Assembly: GCF_014648495.1 (NCBI RefSeq)
Contig: NZ_BMRF01000028.1
Location: 1 to 64,000, forward strand
Length of the DNA: 64,000 nt
From: Actinomadura cremea
Lineage (GTDB): Bacteria; Actinomycetota; Actinomycetes; Streptosporangiales; Streptosporangiaceae
Direction of reading: 5' to 3'
Below, in pieces: positions 17,453-28,859 of the stretch. The notes beneath the pieces are model-generated. The model did no database searches. It was not told where the DNA came from and saw nothing but the letters and a program-made list of their open reading frames with translations. The position numbers and the translations under genes were made by a program. Numbering within the stretch: the first letter of the stretch is position 1; each line of letters opens with the position of its first letter.

Positions 17453-17635
17453 GGTGCTGCCGTGCGTGGCGTTGACGGGGTAGCCGAGGTCGCGGAGCCG
17501 GTCGACGTCGCGGCGGACGGTGCGGGGGCTGACCTCCAGGCGCTCGGCGAGCTCGGAGCCCGGCCATTCGCGCGGCGTCTGCAGCAGGGACAGCAGCCGC
17601 AGCAGCCGTCCGGAGGGATCGCGCATGGCGTCCAT
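17453..17635 (-). pseudogene. 5' part of the WYL regulator split by the Tn3 element
   Basis: From ATG 17635: MDAMRDPSGRLLRLLSLLQ, then helix-turn-helix SELAERLEVSPRTVRRDVDRL and DLGYPVNATHGST, where the transposon interrupts. The continuation is at 9652 leftward. Its original neighbour is the VOC gene starting 105 bp away in the opposite direction, a common WYL-VOC arrangement, so the VOC gene may have lost its regulator. Confidence 0.85.
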
Positions 17636-17739
17636 CGATGCCGTCCCAATAGGACGTTCGGTGACCTAATGGCGGCCTAGCGTCGGAGACGTCGGCCGGA
17701 CGCGGGCGTCGCGTCCGGCGAGCGGAAGGAGCGCGGGAC

Positions 17740-18165
17740 ATGCTGCGGGGAATGGCGAACGTGAGCCTGTGGGCGGACGACCTGGAGGCGGCGCGCGACT
17801 GGTACGCCGGGCTGCTGGGGGTGGAGCCCTACTTCAGCAAGGCGGGCCCGGACGGGCGGGTCGGGTACTACGAGTTCCGGATCGGCGACCGGCAGGACGA
17901 GCTGGGGCTGATCGACGCGCGGTTCGCGCCGCCGGGCCACGCGCCGGGGCGCGCGCAGGGTCCGGGCGGCGTGATCCTGAGCTGGCACGTGGACGATCTG
18001 GAGGGGACGCTGGCGCGGCTGCTGGAGATGGGCGCGACCCCGCACGAGGGGATCACGCCGCGCGGGGAGGGGTTCACCACCGCGTCGGTCGTCGATCCGT
18101 TCGGCAACGTCCTGGGGATCATGACGAACCCGCACTACCTGGAGATGCTGGCCGCGGGCCGCTGA
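17740..18165 (+). CDS. VOC-superfamily (glyoxalase/bleomycin-resistance-like) protein
   Basis: 141 residues with the paired beta-alpha-beta-beta-beta VOC fold: NVSLWADDLEAARDWYAGLLG, YYEFRIGDRQDELGLID, then VILSWHVDDLEGTLARLLE, VVDPFGNVLGIMTNPHY. VOC proteins bind a metal (glyoxalase, dioxygenase) or sequester drugs; the fold does not tell the substrate. ATG 17740 follows GGAAGGAG; ATG 17752 is also in frame. It diverges from the interrupted WYL gene and ends at a strong hairpin shared with the convergent UvrA-like gene. Confidence 0.85.
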   Translation: MLRGMANVSLWADDLEAARDWYAGLLGVEPYFSKAGPDGRVGYYEFRIGDRQDELGLIDARFAPPGHAPGRAQGPGGVILSWHVDDLEGTLARLLEMGATPHEGITPRGEGFTTASVVDPFGNVLGIMTNPHYLEMLAAGR

Positions 18166-18187
18166 CCCGGTGCGGGTCCCGGCGCCG

Positions 18188-18231
18188 CGCGCGTCCCGGC
18201 CGGTGCGGGGCCGCACCGGCCGGGACGCGCG
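18188..18231. terminator. Bidirectional terminator hairpin
   Basis: Perfect 21-bp GC-rich stem (18188-18208 with 18211-18231) and a 2-nt spacer, between two convergent stops (18165 and 18245). No U-tract on either side, as is usual in high-GC actinobacteria. Confidence 0.8.
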
Positions 18232-18244
18232 GGGACGCGGCGGG

Positions 18245-20542
<2,298 letters not shown>

Positions 20543-20625
20543 GGGCGTTCCTCACTCCCGGCTTGCTATTTTAGGGTGTAAAGAGATACTTCGGCCGGTC
20601 AGTTTATGGCATAAGGAGATGCGGT
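20543..20625. promoter_or_regulatory. Divergent promoter region with TetR operator candidate
   Basis: Notably AT-rich for this genome (CTATTTTAGGGTGTAAAGAGATA). Contains the perfect 11-bp palindrome TTATGGCATAA at 20604-20614, overlapping the AAGGAG ribosome site of the TetR gene. The likely shared operator for the TetR gene and the UvrA-like gene. Confidence 0.55.
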
Positions 20626-21462
20626 TTGGTCGTCTTCGCCGGGCAGGGGGACCCGCGCCGCTCGATGGACCTGCTGTGGCGCGTCCCGCGGGACGCCGCC
20701 GGCGGCCCGTCCCGTCCGGGCCCACGGCCGGGGCTGAGCGTGGAGCTGATCGTGGACACCGCGATCGCGGCCGCCGACGCCGAAGGGATGGCGGCGCTGT
20801 CGATGCGGGCGGTCGGCGAGCGGCTGGGCCGCACGGCGATGGCCCTGTACACCTACGTGCCGGGCAAGGCGGAGCTGGTCGACCTGATGTACGACCGGGC
20901 GCAGGCCGAGCTGCCGTCCGGGTACGACGCGGGCGCGGGCTGGCGGGCGGCGGTGACGGCCTGGGCCGAGGACACCTGGGCGCTCTACCTGCGGCATCCG
21001 TGGATGCTGGCGGTGTCGCAGGCGCGGCCCGTGCTGGGGCCGGGGGAGTACCGGGCGCTGGAGGCGCTGCTGGACGCGCTGTCGGGGGCGGGCCTGGGAC
21101 CGGGGGACGCGCGGCGCACCGTGGCGACGCTGTCGAGCGTGGTGCGGGGCGCGGCGCGGACGGCGGCCGAGGCGCGGCAGGCGGCGCGCGCGACGGGGGC
21201 GTCGGAGGACGAGTGGTGGTACGCGCGCAGCGGGGCGCTGGCGGAGGCCGCCCCGGACTTCGCCGCCCGGTTCCCGCGGGTGGCGGAGCTGAGCGCCGCC
21301 GGAGCGTTCGACGACGAGGCGTTCGAGGAGGGCCCGGCCGGGGCGGGCGGCGGCGACGGCGGCGTGCTGTACCAGGAGCGTGCGGCGCGGGAGGCGCTGG
21401 TGGGCGGGCTGGCGCTGGTCCTGGACGGCGTGGAGGCCGCGGCGGCCCGCTCCGCCCGTTGA
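20626..21462 (+). CDS. TetR-family regulator (TetR_C domain type)
   Basis: 278 residues from TTG 20626, which has AAGGAG 7 nt upstream; an internal ATG at 20665 is the alternative. Helix-turn-helix: VDTAIAAADAEGMAALSMRAV and LGRTAMALYTYVPGKAELVDL. The ligand domain resembles TetR_C, with HPWMLAVSQARPVLGPGEY and ARSGALAEAAPDFAARFP. It probably represses the divergent UvrA-like gene and itself, sensing the drug that the ABC protein counters. Confidence 0.88.
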   Translation: MVVFAGQGDPRRSMDLLWRVPRDAAGGPSRPGPRPGLSVELIVDTAIAAADAEGMAALSMRAVGERLGRTAMALYTYVPGKAELVDLMYDRAQAELPSGYDAGAGWRAAVTAWAEDTWALYLRHPWMLAVSQARPVLGPGEYRALEALLDALSGAGLGPGDARRTVATLSSVVRGAARTAAEARQAARATGASEDEWWYARSGALAEAAPDFAARFPRVAELSAAGAFDDEAFEEGPAGAGGGDGGVLYQERAAREALVGGLALVLDGVEAAAARSAR

Positions 21463-21596
21463 TCCCCCGGCCCCCCTTGATCTTCAGGACGCGGGTTTCC
21501 GGGAGCCCTGGTCGCTTCGGTGTCCTGTCGGCCCGCGTGGAGGATCGGACCGGATTTTGGCGGTAGGCCGAACAGAGGATGGCAACGTAGGAGTCG

Positions 21597-21975
21597 TGAA
21601 CGAGACACCGGACTCGGCCGCGGCGACCTGTGAGGATCTACTGCGTCAGACCCGCCGGATCTACCGTGAGCTGGAACGGTACGACGGGATACCCGGCGGC
21701 AACTCCAGGAGGAGTGGGAGACCGTCGAAGCCGCGATCTGCGTCGCGCTGGACACCACCGACGACCAGTCCGGTCGAACGGTCGGGCGGGCCGCCCTGGA
21801 TGCCGCCCGACAGATCCGGGCGCGGTGGATCCCGGGCGCAGACGACTCAAAAACCTGTTGGCCGACCATGGCGACCACTGCTAGCTTTCCGTTGGCCGTG
21901 CAAGAGGACGAGGAGGTGGTACCCGTGAACGTATCGACATGGGTGCTCCCCTCTGGGGTCACGGTCGGGCGGTAG
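21597..21975 (+). pseudogene. Small unrecognised gene with a frameshift
   Basis: GTG at 21597 opens NETPDSAAATCEDLLRQTRR and RELERYDGIPGG. Near 21705 the sensible text moves by one base to QLQEEWETVEAAICVALDT and ARQIRARWIPGADD, running to TAG at 21973-21975 (about 125 residues in total). Both halves have normal composition for real protein, and the alternative frames turn into Arg/Pro-rich text, hence a single-base deletion. Family not recognised. Confidence 0.5.
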
Positions 21976-22020
21976 GTCGTCCGGGAGCGCCGTTTCAGAG
22001 CACTCCCGAAAGGCACGACC

Positions 22021-22755
22021 ATGCACTTCACTTCCGAGCGGCGCCTCGACGACGGCGTCCTCGAACGCGAATTCACCCTCGACGAGGTCCCCGGCATCCT
22101 GTGGACGCCCGCCGGATCCGCGTCCGCACCGGCTCCGCTGATCCTGCTCGGCCACCCCGGCGGCCTGGACAGGCTGTACCCCCGTGTGGCGTCCCGGGCC
22201 CGCTCGGCCGCGGCGGAGGGCTTCGCCACGGCCACCATCGAGCTCCCCGGGGGCGGTGACCGGCCCCGCTTCGCCGCCGTGGAGCAGGCCCGCGCCGACC
22301 TGCTCCGGGCGCTGGAGGCCGGCGAGCCGGTCTCCGAGGAGATCGTCGACCGGCTCGTCCTCCCGCTGGTCGACAAGGCGGTCCCGGAATGGCAGTCCAC
22401 CCTGGACGCCCTCCTTGCGCTGCCCGAGATCGGCGGCCCGGTCGGGTACGCGGGAGGGGTGATCTCCATCGGCGTCCGGCTGGCGGTGGTCGAGCCGCGC
22501 ATCTCGGCCGCCGTTCTGTTCGCCGGGAGCTTCGTGCCGCGCGCCGTGTTCGAAGAGGCCCGGCAGGTCACCATCCCGCTGCAGGTCCTGCTGCAGTGGG
22601 ACGACGAAGGCAACGACCGGCAGATGGCCCTGGAGCTGTTCGACGCCTTCGGCTCCAAGGAGAAGACGCTGCACGCCAACATGGGCGGCCACACCGGCGT
22701 CCCGCAGTTCGAGGCGGACGAAGGGAACCGGTTCTTCGCCCGGCACCTGAAGTGA
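22021..22755 (+). CDS. Alpha/beta-hydrolase (dienelactone-hydrolase-like)
   Basis: 244 residues. Shows the oxyanion-region LILLGHPGGLDRLYP, the nucleophile elbow region VGYAGGVISIGVRL with Ser in V-I-S-I-G (the first Gly of GxSxG is Val here), LQWDDEGNDRQMALELFDAF containing the expected acid, and the histidine loop NMGGHTGVP. Fits a soluble esterase or dienelactone hydrolase of unknown substrate. ATG 22021 is preceded by GAAAGG. Followed by a perfect hairpin terminator. Confidence 0.85.
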   Translation: MHFTSERRLDDGVLEREFTLDEVPGILWTPAGSASAPAPLILLGHPGGLDRLYPRVASRARSAAAEGFATATIELPGGGDRPRFAAVEQARADLLRALEAGEPVSEEIVDRLVLPLVDKAVPEWQSTLDALLALPEIGGPVGYAGGVISIGVRLAVVEPRISAAVLFAGSFVPRAVFEEARQVTIPLQVLLQWDDEGNDRQMALELFDAFGSKEKTLHANMGGHTGVPQFEADEGNRFFARHLK

Positions 22756-22863
22756 CGCCGCTCCGTCAGGCCGGCAGCCGACGGTAGGGGCTGCCGGCCG
22801 GGACGCCCCTCATCGAGGACAGGCCCCGGCCCTCCTTGATAACGGTGACCAGCAGATGCACAA

Positions 22864-22915
22864 CCGCCCGGATCGGCCGGTACCGCCCCTCGGCGGTACC
22901 GGCCGATCCGGGCGG
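22864..22915. terminator. 24-bp perfect hairpin between convergent genes
   Basis: Stem 22864-22887 paired without mismatch to 22892-22915, loop CCTC. It lies between the hydrolase stop (22755) and the methyltransferase stop (23096). The rest of this 340-bp gap (22916-23095) shows no convincing gene; a short open frame on the plus strand ending ALVFDFYAREVLPLV at 23135 may be a gene tail remnant. Confidence 0.8.
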
Positions 22916-23095
22916 CACCCGGCCACCGACACCTCCATCGGCTGGACCCACGCCGCCGAGTCGCCGGAAGCCGAGACACGGTCGAGCTGCTGATCGAGGT
23001 GGTCCGCCGCCTTGGGCCCGGGATCCCCCACCCACGGGGTCGCCCGTAGGGGGACGGCCCTGGTACTGCCGGTCAGGGGCGCTCGTCTTCGACTT

Positions 23096-24037
23096 CTACG
23101 CCCGCGAGGTGCTGCCGCTGGTGCGCGGCGCCTGACCGGTGGGAAGGCCGCCGGCGGCGGGCGGGTTGACGGCGGTGGCCTTGAAGAAGGTGTAGTGGAA
23201 GGTGCCGTCGGGCGCGGCGGTGCGCCGCAGGCCGTCGATGCCGCGCTGCCACTCCTGCGGCGTGGTCAGTCCGGCGGCCAGGGCCTCCTCGCGGACGGAG
23301 CCGACCATCGCGGTGAAGGTGTCGTGGACGAACCCCTGCACGAGCGCGGGCCGCGACGCGTCGGCGTACACGGTGCGGGGCCCCACGGCGACCCGCTGGT
23401 ACCCGGCGGCGTCCAGCAGCGGGTACAGCCGCCGCCCGATGAGCCCGTCGCCGCCCGCGGCGGCCTGCAGCGCGACCAAGTGCCCGATGGCGGTGCGGGC
23501 GGCGGCGCTGTCGGGGTGGAAGAACGCCGACGCGTGGTCGCCCTCGATCACGGTGAGGGTGCCGCCGGGGCGCAGCACCCGCCGCAGCCCGGCCAGGGCC
23601 GCGACCGGGTCGGGCAGGTGCTCCAGGACGAAGCAGACGAACAGGTGGTCGAACTCGGCGTCGGCGAACGGCAGGTCGTGCAGGTCCGCGCGCACCCAGG
23701 TCACCGGCACGCCGGGGCGGGCGGCGGCGACGCGGGCGCGGGCCCGCGCCAGGGACTCGGCCGACACGTCCACGGCGGTCAGGTCCGCACCGGGACTGCC
23801 GTCGATCAGGTGGAGGGTCTGGGCGCCGACACCGCAGCCGACCTCCAGCACCCGGGCGCCCGCCGGGTACCGGGTGCCGCCGTGCAGCAGCTCGGCCAGG
23901 ACATCGGCCTGCTCGCCGAGCCGCCGCGCCTCCCGGTCGGTGTATCCGTGGACGTACCCCGCGCCTCCGTCGACATCGGTGGCGTCATCGGTGGCGTCGG
24001 TGGTGGGGGAGGGGTGGCGGGTCGTCGTGGTTTCCAT
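23096..24037 (-). CDS. Class I SAM-dependent methyltransferase
   Basis: 313 residues. Motif I VLEVGCGVGAQTLHL near residue 67, TAVDVSAESLARARARV as the SAM-ribose acidic loop, RADLHDLPFADAEFDHLF, VLEHLPDPVAALAGLRRVLRPGG, then a C-terminal helical substrate region. Resembles small-molecule/ubiquinone-type methyltransferases; substrate unknown. ATG 24037 was chosen as the residues before it do not look conserved. It diverges from a MocR gene only 29 bp away, so the MocR protein probably regulates it. Confidence 0.87.
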   Translation of the reverse strand: METTTTRHPSPTTDATDDATDVDGGAGYVHGYTDREARRLGEQADVLAELLHGGTRYPAGARVLEVGCGVGAQTLHLIDGSPGADLTAVDVSAESLARARARVAAARPGVPVTWVRADLHDLPFADAEFDHLFVCFVLEHLPDPVAALAGLRRVLRPGGTLTVIEGDHASAFFHPDSAAARTAIGHLVALQAAAGGDGLIGRRLYPLLDAAGYQRVAVGPRTVYADASRPALVQGFVHDTFTAMVGSVREEALAAGLTTPQEWQRGIDGLRRTAAPDGTFHYTFFKATAVNPPAAGGLPTGQAPRTSGSTSRA

Positions 24038-24066
24038 GAAGTCCACCGTGCCGCCACAATGGCCCG

Positions 24067-25752
24067 GTGAACAGGTCCAATCATGACGCACCGGACAGAG
24101 CCATAACGGCGTCGCCGGCGGGCCCGCCCCGCCCGCCGGCGCCGGGCGCCGACTTCCTGCAACTCGACGTCCGCGACGCGCCGCGCGGCGGGCTGGCCGA
24201 CTGGCTGGCCGGACGGCTCCGCGACGCCATCGCCGACGGCCGCCTCCCCGTCGGCGCCCGGCTCCCGCCGACCCGCACGCTGGCCGCCGACCTGCGGGTG
24301 TCGCGCGGCGTGGTCACCGAGGCCTACCAGCGGCTGGTCGACGACGGCCACGTCGCCGGACGCGGCCGAGCGGGCACCGTCGTCGTCGCCGCACCCCTCA
24401 CCGTCCCGCACCGCACCCCGGACGCCCGCCACACCACCGCGCAGGCCACGACACAGGCCACAGCGCGGATCACGGCGGCGACCCGCGACACGACCGCCCC
24501 GGCCACGGCGGGGGCCACCAGAGAGATCGGGAACGCGGGGGAGCGGCCCGGCACGGCCCACCCCTTCCGCGGCGAACCCGACCGCGACGTGTTCGACGCC
24601 CTGCGCGCCGCACCCGCCCGCGTCGACCTGTCACCCGGCCTGCCCGACCTGACCGCGTTCCCCCGCACCGCATGGCTGCGCGCCGAACGCGCCGTCCTGA
24701 CGACGCTGCCCGCCTCCGGCCTCGGCTACGGCGACCCGCGCGGCGCCCCCGCGCTGCGCGAGGCCGTCGCGTCCTGGCTCGCCCGCAACCGCGGCGTGCG
24801 CACCGACCCCGCCGACATCGTCATCACCACCGGCACCGCGCAGGTCATCGGCCTGCTGGCCCGCGTCCTGCACGACGCGGGCGCGGGCACCATCGCGATC
24901 GAGGACCCCGGATCCCTCGGCACCCGCCAGCACCTCGAGTACTGGGGCACCGCCGCCCCGCCGATCCCCGTCGACGCCGACGGCGTCCGCGTGGACCGCC
25001 TGCGCGCGTCCGGCGCCCCCGCCGTCCTGCTCACCCCCGCCCACCAGTTCCCCACCGGCGCCGTCCTGTCGGGACCCCGCCGCCGCGCCCTGATGGACTG
25101 GGCCCGCGACGGCGGCCTGATCATCGAGGACGACTACGACGCCGAGCACCGCTACGACCGCCCGCCCGTCCCGGCGGTGCGCTCCATGCTCGCCGACCGC
25201 GTCTTCTACGCCGGAAGCGTCTCCAAGCTGCTGGCGCCCGCGCTGCGCACCGGATGGCTGCTGCCGCCGACCGCGCACCGCGACGCCGTCGTGGACGCCA
25301 AACGCTGCTCCGACCTGGGCGGCGCGGTGCTCCCGCAGCTGGTGCTGGCCCGCCTGATGGACTCCGGCGAGCTCGAACGGCAACTGCGCTACCTGCGCCG
25401 GCGGCACCGCGCCCGCCGCGACGCGATGATCCGCGCGATCGGCGAGCAGCTGCCCGCCGCGACCGTCCACGGCGCGGCCGCCGGACTGCACCTGACCGTC
25501 ACCCTCGGCACCACGACCCTCGACGCCCCCGCCCCCGACGACCCCGCCGGCGGGGCCGCCGACCGGGCCGTGGCCGCCGCCGCGCTGGAACGGGGCGTCA
25601 AGGTCCACCCGCTGTCCTGGCACTGCCAGCGACCGCACCCGCCCGGGCTCGTCCTCGGCTACGCCGCCGAAACGCCGTCGGCGATCGCCGACGGGATCGC
25701 GACCGTCGGCCGGGTCATACGCGACCTCGGCCCGCCCGGATCCCGCCCCTGA
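24067..25752 (+). CDS. MocR-type regulator (GntR helix-turn-helix fused to PLP aminotransferase fold)
   Basis: 561 residues. An N-terminal winged helix (WLAGRLRDAIADGRLPVGAR, TRTLAADLRVSRGVVTEAYQ) is joined by a ~70-residue Thr/Ala-rich linker to a class-I aminotransferase-like domain. The PLP lysine is in YAGSVSKLLAPALRTGW; IIEDDYDAEHRYDRPP and the GYGDPRGAPALREAVA fold marker are present. MocR proteins sense PLP or amino acids (as in PdxR or GabR). GTG start at 24067. The unusually long linker (AQATTQATARITAAT) distinguishes this copy. Its stop overlaps the end of the convergent SDR reading. Confidence 0.92.
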   Translation: MNRSNHDAPDRAITASPAGPPRPPAPGADFLQLDVRDAPRGGLADWLAGRLRDAIADGRLPVGARLPPTRTLAADLRVSRGVVTEAYQRLVDDGHVAGRGRAGTVVVAAPLTVPHRTPDARHTTAQATTQATARITAATRDTTAPATAGATREIGNAGERPGTAHPFRGEPDRDVFDALRAAPARVDLSPGLPDLTAFPRTAWLRAERAVLTTLPASGLGYGDPRGAPALREAVASWLARNRGVRTDPADIVITTGTAQVIGLLARVLHDAGAGTIAIEDPGSLGTRQHLEYWGTAAPPIPVDADGVRVDRLRASGAPAVLLTPAHQFPTGAVLSGPRRRALMDWARDGGLIIEDDYDAEHRYDRPPVPAVRSMLADRVFYAGSVSKLLAPALRTGWLLPPTAHRDAVVDAKRCSDLGGAVLPQLVLARLMDSGELERQLRYLRRRHRARRDAMIRAIGEQLPAATVHGAAAGLHLTVTLGTTTLDAPAPDDPAGGAADRAVAAAALERGVKVHPLSWHCQRPHPPGLVLGYAAETPSAIADGIATVGRVIRDLGPPGSRP

Positions 25753-26821
25753 CCCGCACCCCCGGCGGGCCCGGCAGGCCCCGGCGGGCCCCGGCGTCAG
25801 CCGCCCCGCCGCGCCACCGCGCGCTGGACCGCCGCCGCAGGACGCCCGACCCGGCCCGCACGCGGCGGCACCGTCCCCGGCACCCGCCCCACCAGCAGCG
25901 ACCGCGCCCGCAGCAGCAGACTCCCCGCCTTCGCCGCCGGTCGAACCGGCCGTGCGCACCCGCGTCGTCGGCGTCGTCCAACGGACGCCACAGATCCGAC
26001 GGCCGATCCGGGTCCTCGCGCGCGTCCGCCTGCTGCGAGGAGAACGCCGTCCGCGCCAGGTACCGGTCCAGCAGCGCGGGCGCGATCCGCTGCCCCAGCA
26101 GCGTCCCGATCGTCGACCCCCCGACCCAGTACTCCTTGCGGTGCGGCCGGTCGGCCGCCAGCAGCACCCCCTGCGCCGCCACCTCCGGCTGGTAGACCGG
26201 CGGCACCGGCTGCGCACGCTTGCGCAGCCGCGACAGCACCCAGTCGAACTGCGGCGTGTTCAGCCCCGGCAACTGCACCATCGTGATCGCCACACCGCTG
26301 CGGTCGTGCATCAGCTCGCACCGCACCGACTCGGTGAACCCCCGGATCGCGCTCTTGGCCGCGCAGTACGCCGACTGCAGCGGAACCGACCGGTACGCCA
26401 GCGCCGACCCGACCTGCACGATCACGCCCGCCCCGCGCGGCACCATCCGGTCCAGCGCCGCCCGCGTCCCGTGCACCGCCCCCAGGTAGCACACCTCGAT
26501 GACCCGCCGGTACTCCTGCGGCGACACCTGCCGGCACTCCCCGAACGCGGTCGAGAACGCGTTGTTCACCCACACCTCGATCGGCCCGAACTCCTCCTCG
26601 GCGCGGTCCGCGGCGGCCTCGACCTGCTCGGGGTCCGACACGTCCGCCACCACCGGCAGCGCCCGCCCGCCGAGCTCCCGGACGTCGGCCGCGGCGGCCT
26701 CCAGGCCCTCCTCGCCGCGCGCCAGCAGCACCACCCGGTCACCGCGCGCACCGAACCCGCGCGCCACGGCCCGTCCCACGCCCGCGCTCGCACCGGTGAC
26801 GACGACCACCCGCCCCGTCAC
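25715..26821 (-). CDS. SDR-family oxidoreductase with a probable C-terminal frameshift
   Basis: Classical SDR: NAD(P)-binding TGASAGVGRAVARGF near residue 9, VNNAFSTAFGE, catalytic Ser/Tyr/Lys in VQVGSALAYRSVPLQSAYCAAKSA. GTG 26821 begins the conserved TGRVVVVTG. The enzyme core ends about residue 290. After GAHGRFD the open frame becomes Arg/Cys-rich to 25715, while the neighbouring frame reads AAKAGSLLLRARSLLVGRVP and stops at 25797. A one-base loss near 25935 is therefore likely, and the native end would be 25797. The catalytic core should be unaffected. Substrate unknown. Confidence 0.82.
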   Translation of the reverse strand: MTGRVVVVTGASAGVGRAVARGFGARGDRVVLLARGEEGLEAAAADVRELGGRALPVVADVSDPEQVEAAADRAEEEFGPIEVWVNNAFSTAFGECRQVSPQEYRRVIEVCYLGAVHGTRAALDRMVPRGAGVIVQVGSALAYRSVPLQSAYCAAKSAIRGFTESVRCELMHDRSGVAITMVQLPGLNTPQFDWVLSRLRKRAQPVPPVYQPEVAAQGVLLAADRPHRKEYWVGGSTIGTLLGQRIAPALLDRYLARTAFSSQQADAREDPDRPSDLWRPLDDADDAGAHGRFDRRRRRGVCCCGRGRCWWGGCRGRCRRVRAGSGVLRRRSSARWRGGAADAGARRGLPGPPGVRVRGGIRAGRGRV

Positions 26822-27041
26822 GACAGGCCCCCCAACCGCCGAGCCGACCACCGGCCAGGCCCGTGACCGGACGCCGCGAAACCGGGCGCGCACACCGAGC
26901 ACATGATCACTCGCTCCCTTCCCGAGGAAACCGACGCCTGCACGTCCCAGCCGCACCTACCCCTGCGGCCACCCCCCATGCGGACGCCCCCCGGCCAGCC
27001 GCCGCCCCGCGCGAGGACCCCGCGCGCAAGCCCGCGAACCG

Positions 27042-28859
27042 TCAGGCCGCCAGCACCTCGGCCTCCCACAGATCCCGGTACGGGCCCGCCACGGCCAGCA
27101 ACCCGGCGTGCGCACCGCGCTGCACCACCCGGCCGCCGTCCAGCACCAGCACCTCGTCGGCGTCCTCCAGCGCCGCCAGCCGGTGCGTGACCAGCAGCAG
27201 CGTCCCCCCGCCCGGCGCCGCCAGCAGACGGCGGGTCAGCGCGTCCGCCGCCACCGGATCCAGCGCCTCCGCCGGCTCGTCCAGCAGCAGCACCGGCGGA
27301 TCGGCCAGCAGCGCCCGCGCCAGCAGCAACCGCTGCCGCTGCCCGCCCGACAGCTCCCGGCCCCCCGCCCCCACGACCGTCTCCCACCCGTCCGGCAGCG
27401 CCTCCACCACCTCGGCGAACCCCGCCCGCGCCGCCGCCGCGTCCAGCTCCGCCGCCGTCGCGTCCGGACGCGCCAGCAGCAGATTCACCCGCACCGAACC
27501 GGCGAACACGTGCGCGTCCTGCATCAGCCCCCGCACCACACCAGGCAGCGCCTCCGGCGGCCGCGCCCGCCGACCCGCACCCGGACCATGCACCAGCACC
27601 GTCCCCGCCGACACCGGCACCGCACCCGCCACCACCTCCAGCAGCGTGCTCTTGCCCGCACCGCTCGCACCGACCACCGCGACGCGGCGGCCCGGCTCCA
27701 CCCGCACGTCCACACCGCCCAACGCGACCCGCCCGCCCGCACGCACCACCCGAACCCCCAGCAGCTCCACCCCCACCGGACCCCGCACCTCGCCCCGCAC
27801 CTCGCCCCGCACCGCGCCCCGCACCGCGCCCCGCACCTCCGCGGACGCCACCGCCGAACCGGCCACCGGCGCCTCGCCCAGCACCGCCCCGACCCGCCGC
27901 ACCGCCGGCGCCACCTCACGCCACCGCTGCGCCGCACCCGCCAACGGCAGCACCGACTCCACCGCCACCAGCGCCGTCAACCCCAGCACCGCCGCCGCCA
28001 CCTCGTCCGCCCCGCCCCGCACACCCGCCCACACCACGACCGCCGCCGTCACCCCCTGCACCACGAACCCCGCCGCCGCCACCAGACCCGACACCCGCGC
28101 CGCCGACCGCTCCGCCCGCTCCAGCCGCGCCGCCGCGTCCCGCGCCCGCCCCGCGAACCGCTCGTCCGCACCGAACATCACCAGATCCGCCGCACCCTCC
28201 AGCACGTCCAGCGCCCGCACCGCCAGCTCCTCCCGCGCCACCGCCGCACGCACCGCCACACGCCCGCCCGCCACCGCCGCCGCCACCGGCAGCACCGCCC
28301 CCGCGGCCACCAGCCCCCCGGCCAGCGCCCCCACCACCGCGACGACCGCGCCCCCCGGCGCCGCCACCCCGCACACCACCAGCCCCGCCGCACCGCACGC
28401 CACCGCCGCCACCGCCGGCAGCACGCACCGCAGCAGCAGATCCTGGACGGCGTCGACATCCGACACCAGCCGCGTCAGCGCATCCCCGTCCCGCACCGCG
28501 CCCCCGCCGGGGGGCCGGGCCGCCAGCGCGTCGAACACCCGGCCCCGCAGCTCCGCCAGCGCCCGCAACGCCGCATCGTGCCCCGCGAGCCGCTCCACGT
28601 ACCGCAGCGACCCCTTGGCCACCGCGAACCCCCGCACCGCCACGATCGCCACCGTCAGCGCCGCCAGCTCCGGCCGCTGCGCCGCCCGCGCGATCAGCCA
28701 CGCCGCCGCCGCGATCAACCCCACCCCGCACAACTCCGCCGCCGCACCCGCCAGCGCCGCCGCCGCCAGCCGCACCGCGTGCGGACGCACCGCGCCCCAC
28801 ATCCCACCGCCCCACGAACCGGCCCGCACCTCACCGGCCCGCACACCGCCGACGCCCAT
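27042..28859 (-). CDS. cydC: Thiol-reductant ABC exporter subunit CydC
   Basis: 605 residues: six-helix type-1 ABC transmembrane domain (about 20-310), then an ATPase with Walker A GASGAGKSTLLEVVAG, signature LSGGQRQRLLLARAL, Walker B VLLLDEPAEALDP. CydDC exports glutathione/cysteine or heme-related compounds and is needed to assemble cytochrome bd oxidase. The ATG overlaps the TGA of cydD (TGATG at 28857-28861), so CydC is translationally coupled. The linker contains repeated VRGAVRGEVRG-type steps encoded by short tandem repeats near 27780-27840. Confidence 0.9.
   Translation of the reverse strand: MGVGGVRAGEVRAGSWGGGMWGAVRPHAVRLAAAALAGAAAELCGVGLIAAAAWLIARAAQRPELAALTVAIVAVRGFAVAKGSLRYVERLAGHDAALRALAELRGRVFDALAARPPGGGAVRDGDALTRLVSDVDAVQDLLLRCVLPAVAAVACGAAGLVVCGVAAPGGAVVAVVGALAGGLVAAGAVLPVAAAVAGGRVAVRAAVAREELAVRALDVLEGAADLVMFGADERFAGRARDAAARLERAERSAARVSGLVAAAGFVVQGVTAAVVVWAGVRGGADEVAAAVLGLTALVAVESVLPLAGAAQRWREVAPAVRRVGAVLGEAPVAGSAVASAEVRGAVRGAVRGEVRGEVRGPVGVELLGVRVVRAGGRVALGGVDVRVEPGRRVAVVGASGAGKSTLLEVVAGAVPVSAGTVLVHGPGAGRRARPPEALPGVVRGLMQDAHVFAGSVRVNLLLARPDATAAELDAAAARAGFAEVVEALPDGWETVVGAGGRELSGGQRQRLLLARALLADPPVLLLDEPAEALDPVAADALTRRLLAAPGGGTLLLVTHRLAALEDADEVLVLDGGRVVQRGAHAGLLAVAGPYRDLWEAEVLAA

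Noticed and set aside
22836-23135. 99-residue plus-strand open frame
   Set aside because: It runs through the 24-bp hairpin and overlaps the methyltransferase end; only its last ~20 residues look protein-like, so it is at most a gene-tail remnant.
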